Source of the DNA: Rotaria macrura
Taxonomy: Eukaryota; Rotifera; Eurotatoria; Philodinida; Philodinidae
DNA: 64,000 nt
Direction: 5' to 3'
NCBI GenBank assembly: GCA_900239685.1
Contig: OENT01000011.1
Location: 310,001-374,000, forward strand
The first letter of the stretch is position 1. Each line of letters opens with the position of its first letter. Under the pieces are notes generated by a model, which was not told where the DNA came from, did no database searches, and worked only from the letters and a program-made list of their open reading frames with translations. Shown here in pieces: positions 1 to 11,791 of this stretch. Both the position numbers and the translations under genes were made by a program.

Positions 1-201
1 TATCGATATCAACAATGAAATTAATAGATGAGGAGTTTCAACTAACTGTATTATTACTAGAAACTTTATCCGTGTTTCTATTATCAATCAGATGTAATTA
101 AGTATCATATGGTGTAAGATGTAATTTTTCCATTGGAATATTGCTGTTTGTTTATAATTATTGTAAGAAACCTTTATAAAACTGAAAAGTAGAAAATGCT
201 C

Positions 202-566
202 CCCAGGCAGACAAACATTGGGAAAAACGCGTTTAAACGCACAATCGGGAATGCCAATTGTGAGTCACTAACGCTCATTAAAAAAACGCAAGAAACGCGT
301 TTTTTACGCAGAATTTTCACTTTCGGAGCTTGAAAACGAATAAAAACTCTAATTCTGATGGTTTAAACGCATTGGCTTTCAAGTCATCGAATAATTGTGC
401 GTTTTAACGCTAAGGACTAGAGTTTTTCTCTGTTTTCACGCTCCGAAAGTAAAATTCTGCGTGAAAAACGCGTTTCTTGCGATTTTTTAATGAGCGTTAG
501 TGACTCACAATCGGTGTTCCCGATTGTGCGTTTAAACGCGTTTTTCCCAATGTTTGTCTGCTTGGG
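202..566. repeat. Long foldback (inverted-repeat) element with AAACGC motif
   Basis: Two arms of about 149 bp (202-350 and 419-566) are near-perfect reverse complements, differing by scattered single bases, around a spacer of about 68 bp. The outer ends read CCCAGGCAGACAAACATTGG, matched on the other side with one mismatch. The arms and spacer carry many copies of AAACGC / GCGTTT in both orientations, GC-richer than the surrounding AT-rich DNA. No open reading frame lies inside. I could not find a clean target-site duplication. It is most likely a non-autonomous foldback or MITE-type DNA transposon; repeated AAACGC is reminiscent of subterminal transposase-binding motifs of hAT elements, which is inference. 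Confidence 0.8.
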
Positions 567-998
567 TATAGATGAATTCAATTACTCGACTCTTATTTCT
601 ATATCAACGAGTGAATTATAGGAATAGAAGAACATAGTGACGAAAATTCTAGTTATCTACAATCTGGTCAACATCTCATTGAATTTATCCTTTAGAAAAG
701 AGTACAGGACGATTCTGGTTCGATGATTTGTCGTTAGCAAAATATAACTTTAGAATGAGATCTGTAAAAATTTGTTCAAATATTTGCATATGATATTGCG
801 ATACACAACCTGTTAAAAAACACATCCGCCATTTGTTATAACTGAGTTATGCAAACCGTAAGTCCTTAAAATGCTTCATTTTCTTTCTAAAAAATGATGG
901 TGATGAAATGTATAGAAAAATAGGATATTCATGGGATAAGTAATATCATATTAAATCGTGCTTGTTAAAGAAACCTTATGTACTTAACTTTATTTTAG
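567..998. other. No gene seen; probably NDUFAF6 intron sequence
   Basis: This AT-rich stretch holds no convincing coding exon on either strand. It ends in a usable 3' splice site (AG at 997-998) next to the NDUFAF6 exon, so it is probably the 3' part of an intron whose upstream exon lies left of the window. Confidence 0.5.
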
Positions 999-1435
999 GT
1001 CGTTCTCAAGGTCTTATAAACATAGTTCGTGGTATACCCTACAATGCTCATAAGCGTCGCTGTTTAATTCCTCTGTCTCATCTTGTTGAACAGAATATTT
1101 CTCAACAAGATATATTTAATGGTCAATTCTCTAGTGAGCAGTGTCGTCATGTAATATATCAATTATGTAATCGATCATGGTTTCATTTACAAAAAACAAT
1201 CGAATTAGTTGAACAGGATAAAAATTTTCAAAAGCAAAAGTTTAGTTTGTCTTCCTCAAAACATCATAATCGTAGTTTATTGTTACCGATTATTGTCATA
1301 TATGATTATTTGAAGCGTATAAAAAATGTTGATTTTGATTTAAATAATAAACATATTAATGAAAGAAATCCTTGGCTTATTTGGGATTTATGGAGACATA
1401 AATTTCCATCTTCAAAAGATCTTTTATCATTTTAG
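999..1435 (+). CDS. NDUFAF6: NDUFAF6 (complex I assembly factor), 3'-terminal exon only
   Basis: About 145 C-terminal residues of the mitochondrial complex I assembly factor 6, a member of the squalene/phytoene-synthase fold that acts in mitochondria without known synthase activity. The exon opens after a TTTTAG acceptor and first reads [20 protein letters not shown], matching the family stretch in which a short helix precedes a TPYH-like segment. A PLSHL...NISQQD segment, an RHVIYQL segment, then a [10 protein letters not shown] segment and a final [11 protein letters not shown] follow in family order. The TAG stop is at 1433-1435. All upstream exons, including the mitochondrial presequence, are outside the window, so this entry is partial. 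The next gene begins 10 bp downstream on the same strand. Identification rests on remembered family pattern; confidence is good because the segments are collinear to the C-terminus. Confidence 0.82.
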
Positions 1436-1445
1436 ATTTCGAATC
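1421..1445 (+). promoter_or_regulatory. Candidate trans-splice acceptor between NDUFAF6 and RAE1
   Basis: A pyrimidine-rich tract runs into TTTTAG at 1430-1435, and the TAG is also the NDUFAF6 stop codon. The RAE1 start codon follows 10 nt later (1446). There is no room for a polyadenylation signal, separate promoter or 5' UTR. In animals with spliced-leader trans-splicing, known in rotifers, this is the expected layout of a downstream operon cistron. The sequence shows the spacing and the acceptor; use of the site is inference. Confidence 0.5.
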
Positions 1446-3090
1446 ATGTTTGGAGTTACAACATCAACAGCAGCAACCACTCAGAAAGATGTGGAAGTTG
1501 TACATCCTCCTGATGATGCAATATCATGCATGAAATTTTCACCAGCCTCCGTTCCACAAACATATTTGATTGCAAGCTCATGGGCAAATGATGTTCGTTG
1601 TTGGGAAATTCAAGCCAATGGACAGTCGATTGCTAAAGCAATGCAAAAACATGATGCGCCCATCTTGAGTTGTTGTTGGTCAGATGATGGTACAAAAGTA
1701 TTTACAGCTAGTTGTGATAAAACCGCTAAAATGTGGGATTTACAATCGAATACATTCGTTCAAATAGCAGCTCATGATCAACCAATACGAACCATAAATT
1801 ATATTCAAAGACCAACTTATACATGCGTAATGACTGGAAGTTGGGATCGAACGGGTGAGGAAAAAAACATGTTTATCATCAACATAAATACATGTGCTTT
1901 GAAGCAGCAAAGCGAACACGATATCGATCCTGATACAACACAGAAGTAAACATCTACGAAGAAAAAAGATTCAGTGTCGTAGATGAGTATGTTTTTACTG
2001 TGACAAGATTATTAGAGTTCTATTTGAAGCTATTCATTTAGCTTTCCTCTAACTGTGCATGTGCAATCGAATGAATCGACATGAATAAAAGATACTCAGC
2101 GGTTGTTTCGCTTTATACGAAATTCTTGTCTGTGGAATTTTTCAACTAGTATTCAACAAAGTAAAACTAAATCATAGAAGTGCATGTGGCATCAATTATC
2201 TTTCGCAAGTTTCTAATTCGTTGTATGTCAGTAAAATGCGAAACCATGACTGTTAAAACTATGAATATCTCCATAGAGTTTCAAACGAATATCATATAGA
2301 AACCTAGACCAGGCTTTATACTACGTATATCAGTGTGAGGATATATAGATTATTGTAGAAAGTAACAATAATTATCTTGATGTTTATGTTTATATTTAGT
2401 GAAAAGAAAATTTCTTTCCTTTTTCTTTGCTACGTAGTCAAATTTTGGGATACACGCCAATCAACACCATTAAAACAATTGACACTAAGTGAACGTATCT
2501 ATGCAGCTGATGTGTTTGGTCCCATGGCAGTGATAACAACAGCCGATCGGGGCATACAAGTTTATTCACTTGATCAAGGCCCAACTGAATATAAAAAAAT
2601 TGAATCGTTACTTAAATATCAACATCGTTGTGTATCCATATTTACAGATAAATCACGAAATCCAACTGGTTTTGCTGTTGGTTCCATTGAAGGTCGTGTT
2701 GCAATAATGTATGTCGATCCACCCAATCCAGGCAATGATAATTTTACATTTAAATGTCATCGTTCAACTCCAACGGCAACTGCAGCGACACAAGATATAT
2801 TTTCTGTTAATGATATTGCTTTCCACCCGATACATGGTACACTAGCTACAGTTGGTAGTGATGGTCGATATAGTTATTGGGATAAAGATGAACGAACCAA
2901 GTTAAAAACAAGTGAGCTTATTAATGATCAATCCATAGCGTGCTGCGCATTTGATAGTCGTGGAGAGTTATTCGGTTATGCAAGTTCCTACGATTGGCAC
3001 AAAGGACATGAAGGCAATAATCAAGCAAAAAAGAATATAATATTTTTACGACAATGTTTCGAAGAAATGAAGCCAAAACAAAAACGATGA
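1446..3090 (+). CDS. RAE1: RAE1 / Gle2 mRNA export factor, WD40 propeller
   Basis: Two exons, 1446-1854 and 2438-3090, join in frame (phase 1, restoring a TVKFWD segment) to give 353 residues, close to the usual 365-370. The product is the nucleoporin-associated WD40 protein that binds the NUP98 GLEBS motif and helps mRNA export and spindle assembly at the nuclear envelope. Diagnostic segments seen are [64 protein letters not shown] and [20 protein letters not shown], ending with [11 protein letters not shown]. The intron of 583 bp starts GTGAGG and ends TACGTAG. The N-terminus [12 protein letters not shown] replaces the longer FG-like start of vertebrate RAE1. The first ATG lies 10 nt after the stop of NDUFAF6, so both genes may share one primary transcript. 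Very well conserved; no sign of decay. Confidence 0.95.
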
Positions 3091-3153
3091 TAATAACCAA
3101 AATTTTTTGTTTTCTTTTTTAATATTCTGATTTGTATATATAGACAAGAACGT

Positions 3154-3176
3154 AATAAATAAATAAATAAATAAAT
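3154..3176 (+). terminator. Polyadenylation signal cluster of RAE1
   Basis: Tandem overlapping AATAAA hexamers (AATAAATAAATAAATAAATA) lie about 65 bp after the RAE1 stop codon on the same strand, the normal place for a poly(A) signal. The run is also a simple TAAA repeat. Confidence 0.6.
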
Positions 3177-4186
3177 ACTGTAACAATTTTATATAAAGAT
3201 AAGAATTTTTACATGTTTATTTTAACGACAAATAATGAATAATTGAATAGATAACATCATTGATCGATCTCATTCTATTCGATAGGTACTCGATACATAG
3301 ATACTAGAAGTTTCCATTTGATCATCATCATGATAGTGACCCATAAATTATGATGTTGTCAGCATTTGCTCAGTATCTCTTTCGATTTTTCTTTAGGAAA
3401 ATGCTCTTTTCTTTTACAGTTGTGTGTATCATACGGGTGATAGCAAATCATTGAGATTGAATGTGGAGTCCATTTAGCAAAATTTCAATCTATTTACAAT
3501 GTTTGCACACCTTCATCATTTGGTCCTATTGTTTAAACTTGGAGATACGAACCAACCTTTCTTCTTTCTTATTTTCTAAAAACTATAGTTTCATCATAAA
3601 AAATTCTTGAACACACTAATAAAATAGAGATTTTGAGTCTTTTAAAAGTGAATATTACAATAGTTCTATATATGAGCATCGCTCTGAGAATGCACTACAA
3701 ACACAAAGCGAAATATATCGTGTTCTAAAGTTATGAACGTTACTTTTATTCGTCATATTTACTCAAGGGAGAAAATTAGACTTCTATAACTTCAGAAGTA
3801 CTTAGAAGTACCAAGAAGCAGTGTCCTACTGGGGTCAAATTTTCGTTATTCAACTCTACCCGAGATCAACCAAATTTGTTGTGTCAGAAGTAGATCCGAA
3901 TCCAATACTGACAGATCTATGTACAGCCATCGATCAATTTTCTTTGTGTCTTGAGTAGTTGAATCTATCAATTTTTTTAAAATTTTATCACATAGTTGAA
4001 AACTATAGATATATTCTTTACTCTTACAATTGACCTATTTTGGCAATATTCTATAGTTAACGCAATGACCCAGAGCGATAATACTCATTCTTATTTTTCG
4101 TTCTGTGCCTGATACAATCAATGGCTTCGAAATTACTTTTTACCATACGATTTACTGACTAGGAGTCGCTGTACAACATGAGTAAA
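3177..4186. other. Intergenic, no gene seen apart from a repeat relic
   Basis: AT-rich sequence without a coding pattern on either strand. It contains the degenerate GAAGTAC element listed at 3764-3832. Confidence 0.5.
3764..3832. mobile_element. Degenerate copy of the GAAGTAC hAT-like element
   Basis: The left end CAAGGGAGAAAATTAGACTT and the following CTTCAGAAGTAC unit line up with the left end of the intact element at 54673 (CAAGGGGGAAAAAGCAGACT). Only two GAAGTAC units and a damaged right end (around TACTGGGG) remain. I found no target duplication. It appears to be an internally deleted or decayed relative. Confidence 0.5.
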
Positions 4187-4194
4187 AGGAAAAT

Positions 4195-4748
4195 TAGGGT
4201 GCAACAAATCTTGAATGGATTTGGGATTTGTCACCAAATCTCTGAGATTTGGACTTGGATTTGGTTTTGCTTTCTGGATTTGTGGTTTGGTTAGAACTGA
4301 GTTCCTAGCTGTGGATTTCGTCTAAATTTGGATCACAGGATATTTTATATTACTTTTTTTTAGCTTAGATTTGGTATTCGGGATCGGTGATGCGTTTGGG
4401 ATTTGGGGTTTAGACTTGGGTTTGGGATTTGTTTTCGATCTAACATCAGTCAAGTTTTTTAGTCGTGCTACATTAAAACCAAATCTCAATCCCAAATCCA
4501 AATCTCAAACCCGAATCCTAACCATAATGATACAGACCAAATCCAAATCTAAGACAGAGATACAAATCCAAACCCAAATCTTTATCAAATCTAAACAGTT
4601 TTATATCAACCTCTAAAAATTTATACTCTTCTCTCCCTTCTGAGACTTTAGATTAAAAATTCCCATCAGATTTGGATAATTTAAGACCAAACCGAAACCC
4701 AAGTCTATTTGCACTAAATCCCAAGGCCTTGGATTTGATGCACCCGTA
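4195..4748. mobile_element. Non-autonomous hAT-like foldback element, GGATTTGG arrays
   Basis: The left end TAGGGTGCAACAAATC and the inverted right end TACGGGTGCATCAAATC form terminal inverted repeats. They are bordered by an exact 8-bp direct repeat, AGGAAAAT, at 4187-4194 and 4749-4756. Length is 554 bp. The interior is filled with GGATTTGG/TTGGGATTT units in the left half and the complementary CCAAATCC units in the right half, so the whole element can fold back. TIRs starting TA-G-G-G and an 8-bp duplication are hAT-superfamily hallmarks. It has no transposase reading frame; the short open frames inside are repeat by-products. Confidence 0.82.
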
Positions 4749-4756
4749 AGGAAAAT

Positions 4757-7610
4757 ATACTTGATTTCATTCTTCGAGCATTCAATGTGCGAAAAATTAT
4801 ATACTGCATGTTTTGAAAATAAATGTTCAGTACACACCAGCTAAAATAAATTATTATTCAGTTTTTATTTCAAAGAATGCAAAATGATACATCATCACAA
4901 TTCTTCACAAAAGTCGACAAGAAAGAGTTTTTCGATAAACCTCAATGGCACTTCTCATGCATACAAGTTTTCAAAAGAACATCGTACATACTGTGAATGT
5001 TCGACATGTAATTACAAAGTCAAGATTCTTTCATCTTATCAACGATATGTTTCTTTTCTTCTAATTCTTACATCCGATGCATTGTATTGTTATATAACAT
5101 GTCCATAGTATGATAATGAAAACGTTACAAGTTCTACATAACATTATTAAAAACATATGGTCTGGTTCATTTTTGTTTGATACCTTTTAAATATTGTCTA
5201 ATAATAACTTGTATGAAATAAAAACTAAATTTGAGTAAATCCATTGAAATTAGTGTGAATATAATTACTTGTCTAATATCTTACAATGTAGAATATCAAA
5301 CATACCTATGTTACTCTATGAATGGTTCTTCCAATAGGATCCTAGCCTAGTCTATGCAGCGAAGCATAACGATCAATTTCCTTTCTGTAGTGAAAAGTCG
5401 TCATGGGTTCATCTACAGTGCTTGAATTTTTTTGCTGTTATCTATATCCATATTTGTGTCACATATATCTCATGTCTAGTCTTGGTAGAAATGAATCTAT
5501 AATCTATTCATGCATGCTGATATGATTGAAGGAAAACTATGTTCATTGGTAGGTTCTCTTATGTTTTGTTATAAATGAATAAAAAACATAGATAGATAAA
5601 AAGAAACTGAATTATAGAAGACCGGGATGAAAAGCTTTTCTTTTTGAATAAGTTCAGAGTTGAAAAAGTGCAATGTTCCATTTGTTCGACATTCGACAAC
5701 TATGATTTCCTTTGTGATAATAATTAATAGAAAAATAATCAATTGTTCGAAGATGATACAAAAAGCTAATAGTAAACATTAATTTCTTTCGTGACAATAG
5801 TAAAACTGTCAACTTAGGTTTGAGCAATTGCAAGTATTTACTTATTAATCTGTTCATTTTTATAACGAATATAATATGAAACGACAATCTTATCTAGAAA
5901 GTAAATCGATTTTTGTGTTTAGTCATTCATCTAATACTAAACTGAAAGTTATTGACCATCAAGAAGAAGAACGCTTTAATTGACATTCAAGTTAATGTCT
6001 GCTTGTAAATCGAAAATATCGAAATGTACATATTATTCGAATTATACGATCTCATTCAGTGACTACTTGAAGAGAAAATTCATCTGTGTTGTGCTATTCT
6101 CGCAGATATACAGATGACTTTTCTAGTAAGCTGATTAAGACATTGATGTGAATTTTCTTACTAGATACATTTTCTTCCCACAGGAAATCATCAATGTTAT
6201 CTGTTGAAACTAATTATGCTCTTGAATTATCAAAGTGTGGATTACGAAGCGAAGTCAATGTGACCAATTCGAATCGAGATTTTCTTGTTCATACATCAAG
6301 ATTATCATTAGCTATTTCGTTTTTTTTTTGATCGCGTTCTCTTAGAAGGATAGATAATTGTATTAACTAGATTTGTATACTTATCTCGACGACTATCTTT
6401 CATGCATACAACTTTTCAGATCCGATTATCTCTACTAGACATCCAATGAATTTTATCAAGCATATAAATATACTATTGACTTTCATGTTACATTAAAATA
6501 AAATATTCAATTTTGTTTTTATAAATAGTAACAAAATAATTAGAAAATAACTGCAATTATAAAACGAAAATGACTTGATCAAATTGGTAATTTTTGAAAC
6601 AATTCTGTCTTTCTTTTGTATCTTCTGGATTCGAGAATTTTGTGAGCATGACTAAATAGATACGTCACTTATTTGTGATAACGCTCAAATTAAAAAACTA
6701 TATCAAGACTAAACAATGATTGTGCCTGAATATGCATCATTGGCTCTTTTTTATTTGTCATAATGACAAACTACTGTCACCCTTCCAATAAGTAAATTGA
6801 TTTCCCATGTGCTCGACCAGCGTAGGCCGTAGCAATTCATCATTGTGAAGGTATAAGAAGCAATTTTCTCTTTTAATTATGCAAGTTATTCTCTAATACG
6901 TCGATCTATTAAAATTCATATTGTCACAGTATTTTTCTATTTGTACACTCATAAATAAATAGTAGTTAGTTTGACACACTAATGAATACTATCTACTTTT
7001 GACATGTATAAAAATGGCACGTATCAACTAGTTAGTTTTTGCTCCTCATCGAATTGGTTCATTTAATTTTAGCTTGAAGATATTCGATAATCAAAGTCAA
7101 TAATAGGATTCTATTGTGAATTCAACTCTATTTAAACGGCATTTTATACTTTGTCAAATTGCTATATACATACACAATTAGCAATGATTTAAATCTGGAA
7201 TAGATTTATCATTTTTCCGATTTACTTGTTATATCATTATAATGAAAACAACAAGCATATTCAATTTGTTTGAAGAACAAATCTCTTTCATGCATATTGA
7301 ACGTATGCACTACAAAATAAACAAGTAGACATTTTTTTTTGTTACGTGAAGTTTTCTCCATTCTTCGTTAATTTCTAGATGATTCGTATGCAACCTCATG
7401 ATAGAACAGGTCTATTCTTATAACTGATAGTCCCTTGATATATAATTGTACGATTTGTTATTATACTGTTTTCGGAACGCACATGTAGAAGTTCGTCTAC
7501 ATGTAAAATAGAATGTTTAAATGTATGCATATAGATATATCTATATATGCATTCAACATAAAACACAAAATCATTCTTTGATTATTCGTATAGCTACATA
7601 AATAGAAACG
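4757..7610. other. 2.9 kb intergenic region, nothing recognised
   Basis: AT-rich DNA with several homopolymer and AT-rich tracts and no open frame resembling a protein family on either strand. The last few hundred bases are presumed promoter of the FLYWCH gene, but no motif stands out. Confidence 0.45.
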
Positions 7611-8437
7611 ATGAATAAGTAAGAATTTTACAAAAGTGCGAAGTTTCGTTTCTCTACGACTACGATGTGATTTTAGTCTTGATGTTCTTGCTGAATTAGC
7701 ATCAAATCAGAAGCCTATAACACAAGAGTCCGATCTCTTAAATACATCATTTGTACTTCAAACAACACAAAAAGGTAAACCATGTATTATACTTGATGGT
7801 CATCGTTATAAACATCGACGAGATAATCTCGATGGTTCGATGTCTTGGACTTGTACACAGTACGTTAAAATTCAACGAAGTATTTCGTTTCAATTTATTT
7901 CTCGACATTTTCTTCGTGTTGTTTTTCGTTTGTCACAGTGAATTGTGTAGTGCTAGTGTACGAACGTATGGCGATCGTGTTGTACGTCGAAATGATGGCC
8001 ATTTACATGCTCGAACGAAACTTGTTGATCCTCAACAAGAATTTTTATCACGATTAAAGAGACGTGCTGCTGAAGATACAGTTACTATTCCAAGAATTTA
8101 TGATGAAGAATTAATGAGATCAATCAATGAACATTCAATAGAAATACGTGAACATTTACCATCATTTGCATCAGTCAAATCAACATTATACCGTCATCGA
8201 CAACGAAGTCAAAAATTAAAATTAATAAATACAGATTGTAAATCATCTGACTGGAATGTATTAACACCTAAAAAACGTTCATTAACATTAGATACGGATA
8301 ATAATAATGATAATAATGATGAAAAAAGACAAAAATATAATTCGACAACATATCCATACGATATTCTTTTAGCACAAAACTATATGTTCATGTATGTTTA
8401 TGCATCAGTACTATCGAGTCTTCAACAACAAACGTGA
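7611..8437 (+). CDS. FLYWCH zinc-finger protein, MULE-derived, without transposase core
   Basis: Three exons (7611-7618, 7677-7859, 7939-8437) give 229 residues. The first exon is only 8 bp (Met-Asn plus two bases) with a GTAAGA donor; the 58-bp intron ends in TTTTAG. Residues about 26-87 are a FLYWCH zinc finger: FVLQTTQKGKPCIILDGHRY, then SMSWTC with ligands Cys62, Cys67, His85 and His87. Residues about 100-150 (RLKRRAAEDTV, EELMRSINEHS, LPSFASVKSTLYRHRQRSQ) match the segment that follows FLYWCH in proteins related to MULE transposases. The protein then ends in an Asn/Asp-rich linker and a short hydrophobic tail instead of the DDE transposase domain. Probably a DNA-binding nuclear protein; target unknown. 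Either a domesticated fragment of a transposase-type gene or a FLYWCH regulator. The micro-exon start is supported by phase but unproven. Confidence 0.75.
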
Positions 8438-8637
8438 TATTCATTGTTTTCCTTCTCTTTTCTTTTTGGTATTAAGCAGTGCTATTATTTTCTTGTGCGT
8501 TGAATTTGTTGTAATCGCGCACATTATTTTTTCTTTTGTTTAATTTATTTTCTATGATTGACATCTGCCTTTTTTCTGTATGGTTTTGTTTTCTTTTTTA
8601 CGATCAAGAGAATTTCTCGTGCTATTGTCAGATATAT

Positions 8638-8658
8638 TATATATATATATATATATAA
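8638..8658. repeat. (AT)n microsatellite
   Basis: Uninterrupted alternating AT tract about 200 bp after the FLYWCH gene stop codon. Confidence 0.85.
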
Positions 8659-10970
8659 TAAACATACTGGAAAAAGAAAAAACTAAGGGTCACATTTTGT
8701 TGAAAATGATTCGATCTGACTAGATTTTTATTGCTTTTCATTTCATGAGAACGACAGGAAATTGTAGAGATTTTCTTGAACATTGAAAACAAGAGAAAAC
8801 TCAGAAAAGTTTGCGAAAGAATATGAAGATTCATGTTATCGGATGGAAATACAAATGACATCGATCCGTTCTCTGCAAAAATAGAAATGATGAAAAACGG
8901 AATAATAATAATAATAATAAACGACGAACAAACAATAAGGTTTTTCTTTTTCTTCTTCCTTAAAACATCTAAGATACAAAGAACTAGATTATTCTATGTA
9001 TATTATTAGAAAATGATTAGATGTTTATTTATAATAGAATATGAAAATTGTAAGAAAAAGAAAGTAATTCATTTAGAAATCTATGTAACAAATATGATTG
9101 TCCCGAAGGATGAATCATATTCAATACATTGTCCATATTGATGTAATTTTCTATAAGTTAATTGATTTTGTATCGTGTTTCATTATCATTAAACAACATA
9201 TTCTCGACAAATTATTTGATGATTTATATCTAGATATATTTTCACTGATCCTTAATGTGCACATCATTCGCATTTATTTGCCAAGTACATTTAATACTAC
9301 GCATGTTTTTCCGGTCTAGTATAATAAATGTCATCGTCTCTTGTGTGTATGAATTGTGCCTATGTATACATGTATAAAAAAAATTACGTCAATGAACTCT
9401 TGCTTAGTTCCGATTTAATCAGATATAGATATAGATGAGCTTAACATTGATGCAGTGCATGAGATTGAGCTTCTAAACTGAACCGTATATTTGACACAGC
9501 GAACAGCGGTCTATAGACTATAGTTCAAGATGTTGTTGCCCAAATGAATAGATAGAAAGAAACGAAGAGAAAAGACATGTATGCATCCAACAGTAAAGAT
9601 GAAGAGAGATGGGACCAATTACGAATAAATACGGCATAGAAGAGGAGAAAAAACGAGAAAAGAATTAGTGTGACAAACATAGTGAAGAGATATTCGGGTT
9701 AGTATGCTAGTTGCACAAAGAAAAGAAATTGAACGGATGCGCACGCACGCATACTCGAAAGCGAATGAACGAAAGAAAACGCGCATGGTTCGGAACAACT
9801 ATGAAGCAATATTATGAATATTTGTTATTGTCATTATACAAGAATAACATTCTAAGTTTTTTTTCTCATTTACTAAATATAACTAATTGTAATAGGAATT
9901 CGGTAGAGAAAGAAACAATAGACAATTATTTACATGATCACACAATGAAGAAAATAACGAGATAGAATCCATGATATTGTCTCTTGTCTTGTTTCGTTCA
10001 CTCGTTACACATTCATAGAATGGTCATCAGTTGTAAAGAAGAGGAAAAAGAGGAAAGAATCCGAAAATGAGCTTATTGATTATTTATTCATGAGAACAAG
10101 TTCAAATATAGGGGAACTAACAGAAAAAAATCGGGAGAGAAAAGCAAGATAGACACAACATCAAGTCGATGTAATAAAAACTAAAAGAAAGACTAAGTCG
10201 ACTGACGCGTGTATATCTATAGATAGTAATAATTATCATGCACATGCACGTGCTTATTTCTTACATATAAATGAATAATTTAATTTGAAAATCATATCTA
10301 TTGGTATGCTACACTTACTTTACTACTGATTCAAGTTATCATCATTAATAATAATAATATAAACAAGATGTAGGTAATCAGTTTTGATTATTCATAGATA
10401 GAGAGAAAAAAACAAGGAAAGCGATAGAAATCTCAAAGGATTATTTCACTCATAAACGATCATTTTTCTGTTATTGATAATAAATATCAATAGATTTAAA
10501 AATTGAAAGAAAATTTCTCTTCAAATAAACAAAATAATGATCGAACTCAACGGAAAATAATCGGAAAGCTTCTGTGAGAGCATACATATACATATATTGT
10601 CATGTATTTTATGTTTTATAATTCGACATCTTCCGGTTTTCTTTTTCCATCAAAATAAACATACACGTTATCTGTTCAAATCCCAGCAAATATAACTTAA
10701 CAGTTCTTTTCATATTGTTCTTCAGATTATTGATTTCAGACAAAGAAACAAAGACACAAGTTTTTACTCTAATCTCTCAACGGGATCATTCAGAGATTGT
10801 TTATAACGTTATAGAAGAAAAAGATTAGTAATAGTACTTTCAATAATGTAATATTACTAATAAGAGCACGCACATCGCACTTGCCCTTCGCTCCGGAAAT
10901 GAAAAACTTTTTCTTGAGAATTGGTAATAGCGCGTGCTAGATCTTGCTGTGCCCATTTTCTTCTTCAAGA

Positions 10971-10991
10971 TCTTTCTCTCTCTCTCTCTCC
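10971..10991. repeat. CT-rich microsatellite
   Basis: A TCTTTCTCTC(TC)n tract, followed by further pyrimidine-rich and TG-rich sequence up to about 11030. Confidence 0.7.
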
Positions 10992-11750
10992 TTCTCTGTA
11001 TATGTGTGTGTCTCTTTCTCCCCTTTTTTTCGTAGTATTTCTCGTTCATCATCGAGCAAAGTTTTTCTTTGCCTCTTGACAAACGATTGCAATAGTTGAA
11101 TGCAAATGTGATACCCGGGTGTCGGTTTAAATGATTTGTGTTCTCTTCAAACGTCATCAAGTTTGCACCGAATTGTAATCCTTCGATTTGCTTCGTCTCG
11201 TGTGTGTTAATTTAATTCTATCCGTTAGAAATCTACATTTGTCAATAACAAAAACACTTGCAAATGTATTCGAGAACGACCAAGTTTGACATACTACTTA
11301 AAATAATCGTTTTTCTCTTCTGTCAATACATTTGTCTATTTAAATGCGTAAGTTTTTACTACTTTATTATAGATATATCAAACGAAACAATTACTATTTT
11401 ACATTTACATGTTAATCATAATTAACCATGATCAACAAAATACTTGCAACCAAGAGCAAATAATACGTAAATAAATATTTTCATTTCTGTCCTGACCTAA
11501 TCGTCTAACATTGTTTCCAAATGTTCTATTGACAAGTCTTAAGACTTAGAATGATTATTTCCTCTCTAATTTTTTTTTTATTGTTTGTCGTTTTTTCTTC
11601 ATTCATGTGTAAAGATAGAAAGTTGGACAGCTGTCAAAGACATGCTGACATACCCTAAACACTAATATCAAATGGCCTTTAAGTCGTTAGTAGAAAAAGT
11701 GTACCACAAAGAATATTAGATTATATTCTTCGAGCTATTGATGTAGACAG

Positions 11751-11758
<8 letters not shown>

Positions 11759-11788
<30 letters not shown>
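11759..11788. repeat. (CT)n microsatellite upstream of the CNG channel gene
   Basis: A nearly pure CT dinucleotide run of about 30 bases located roughly 190 bp before the CNG channel start codon. It could be a GAGA-type promoter element, but the sequence shows only the repeat. Confidence 0.85.

Positions 11789-11791
<3 letters not shown>

Noticed and set aside
4371-4837. Open frames on both strands within 4371-4837 (81 and 74 codons)
   Set aside because: They are made of or extended through the GGATTTGG/CCAAATCC repeats of the hAT-like element and have repeat-derived composition.
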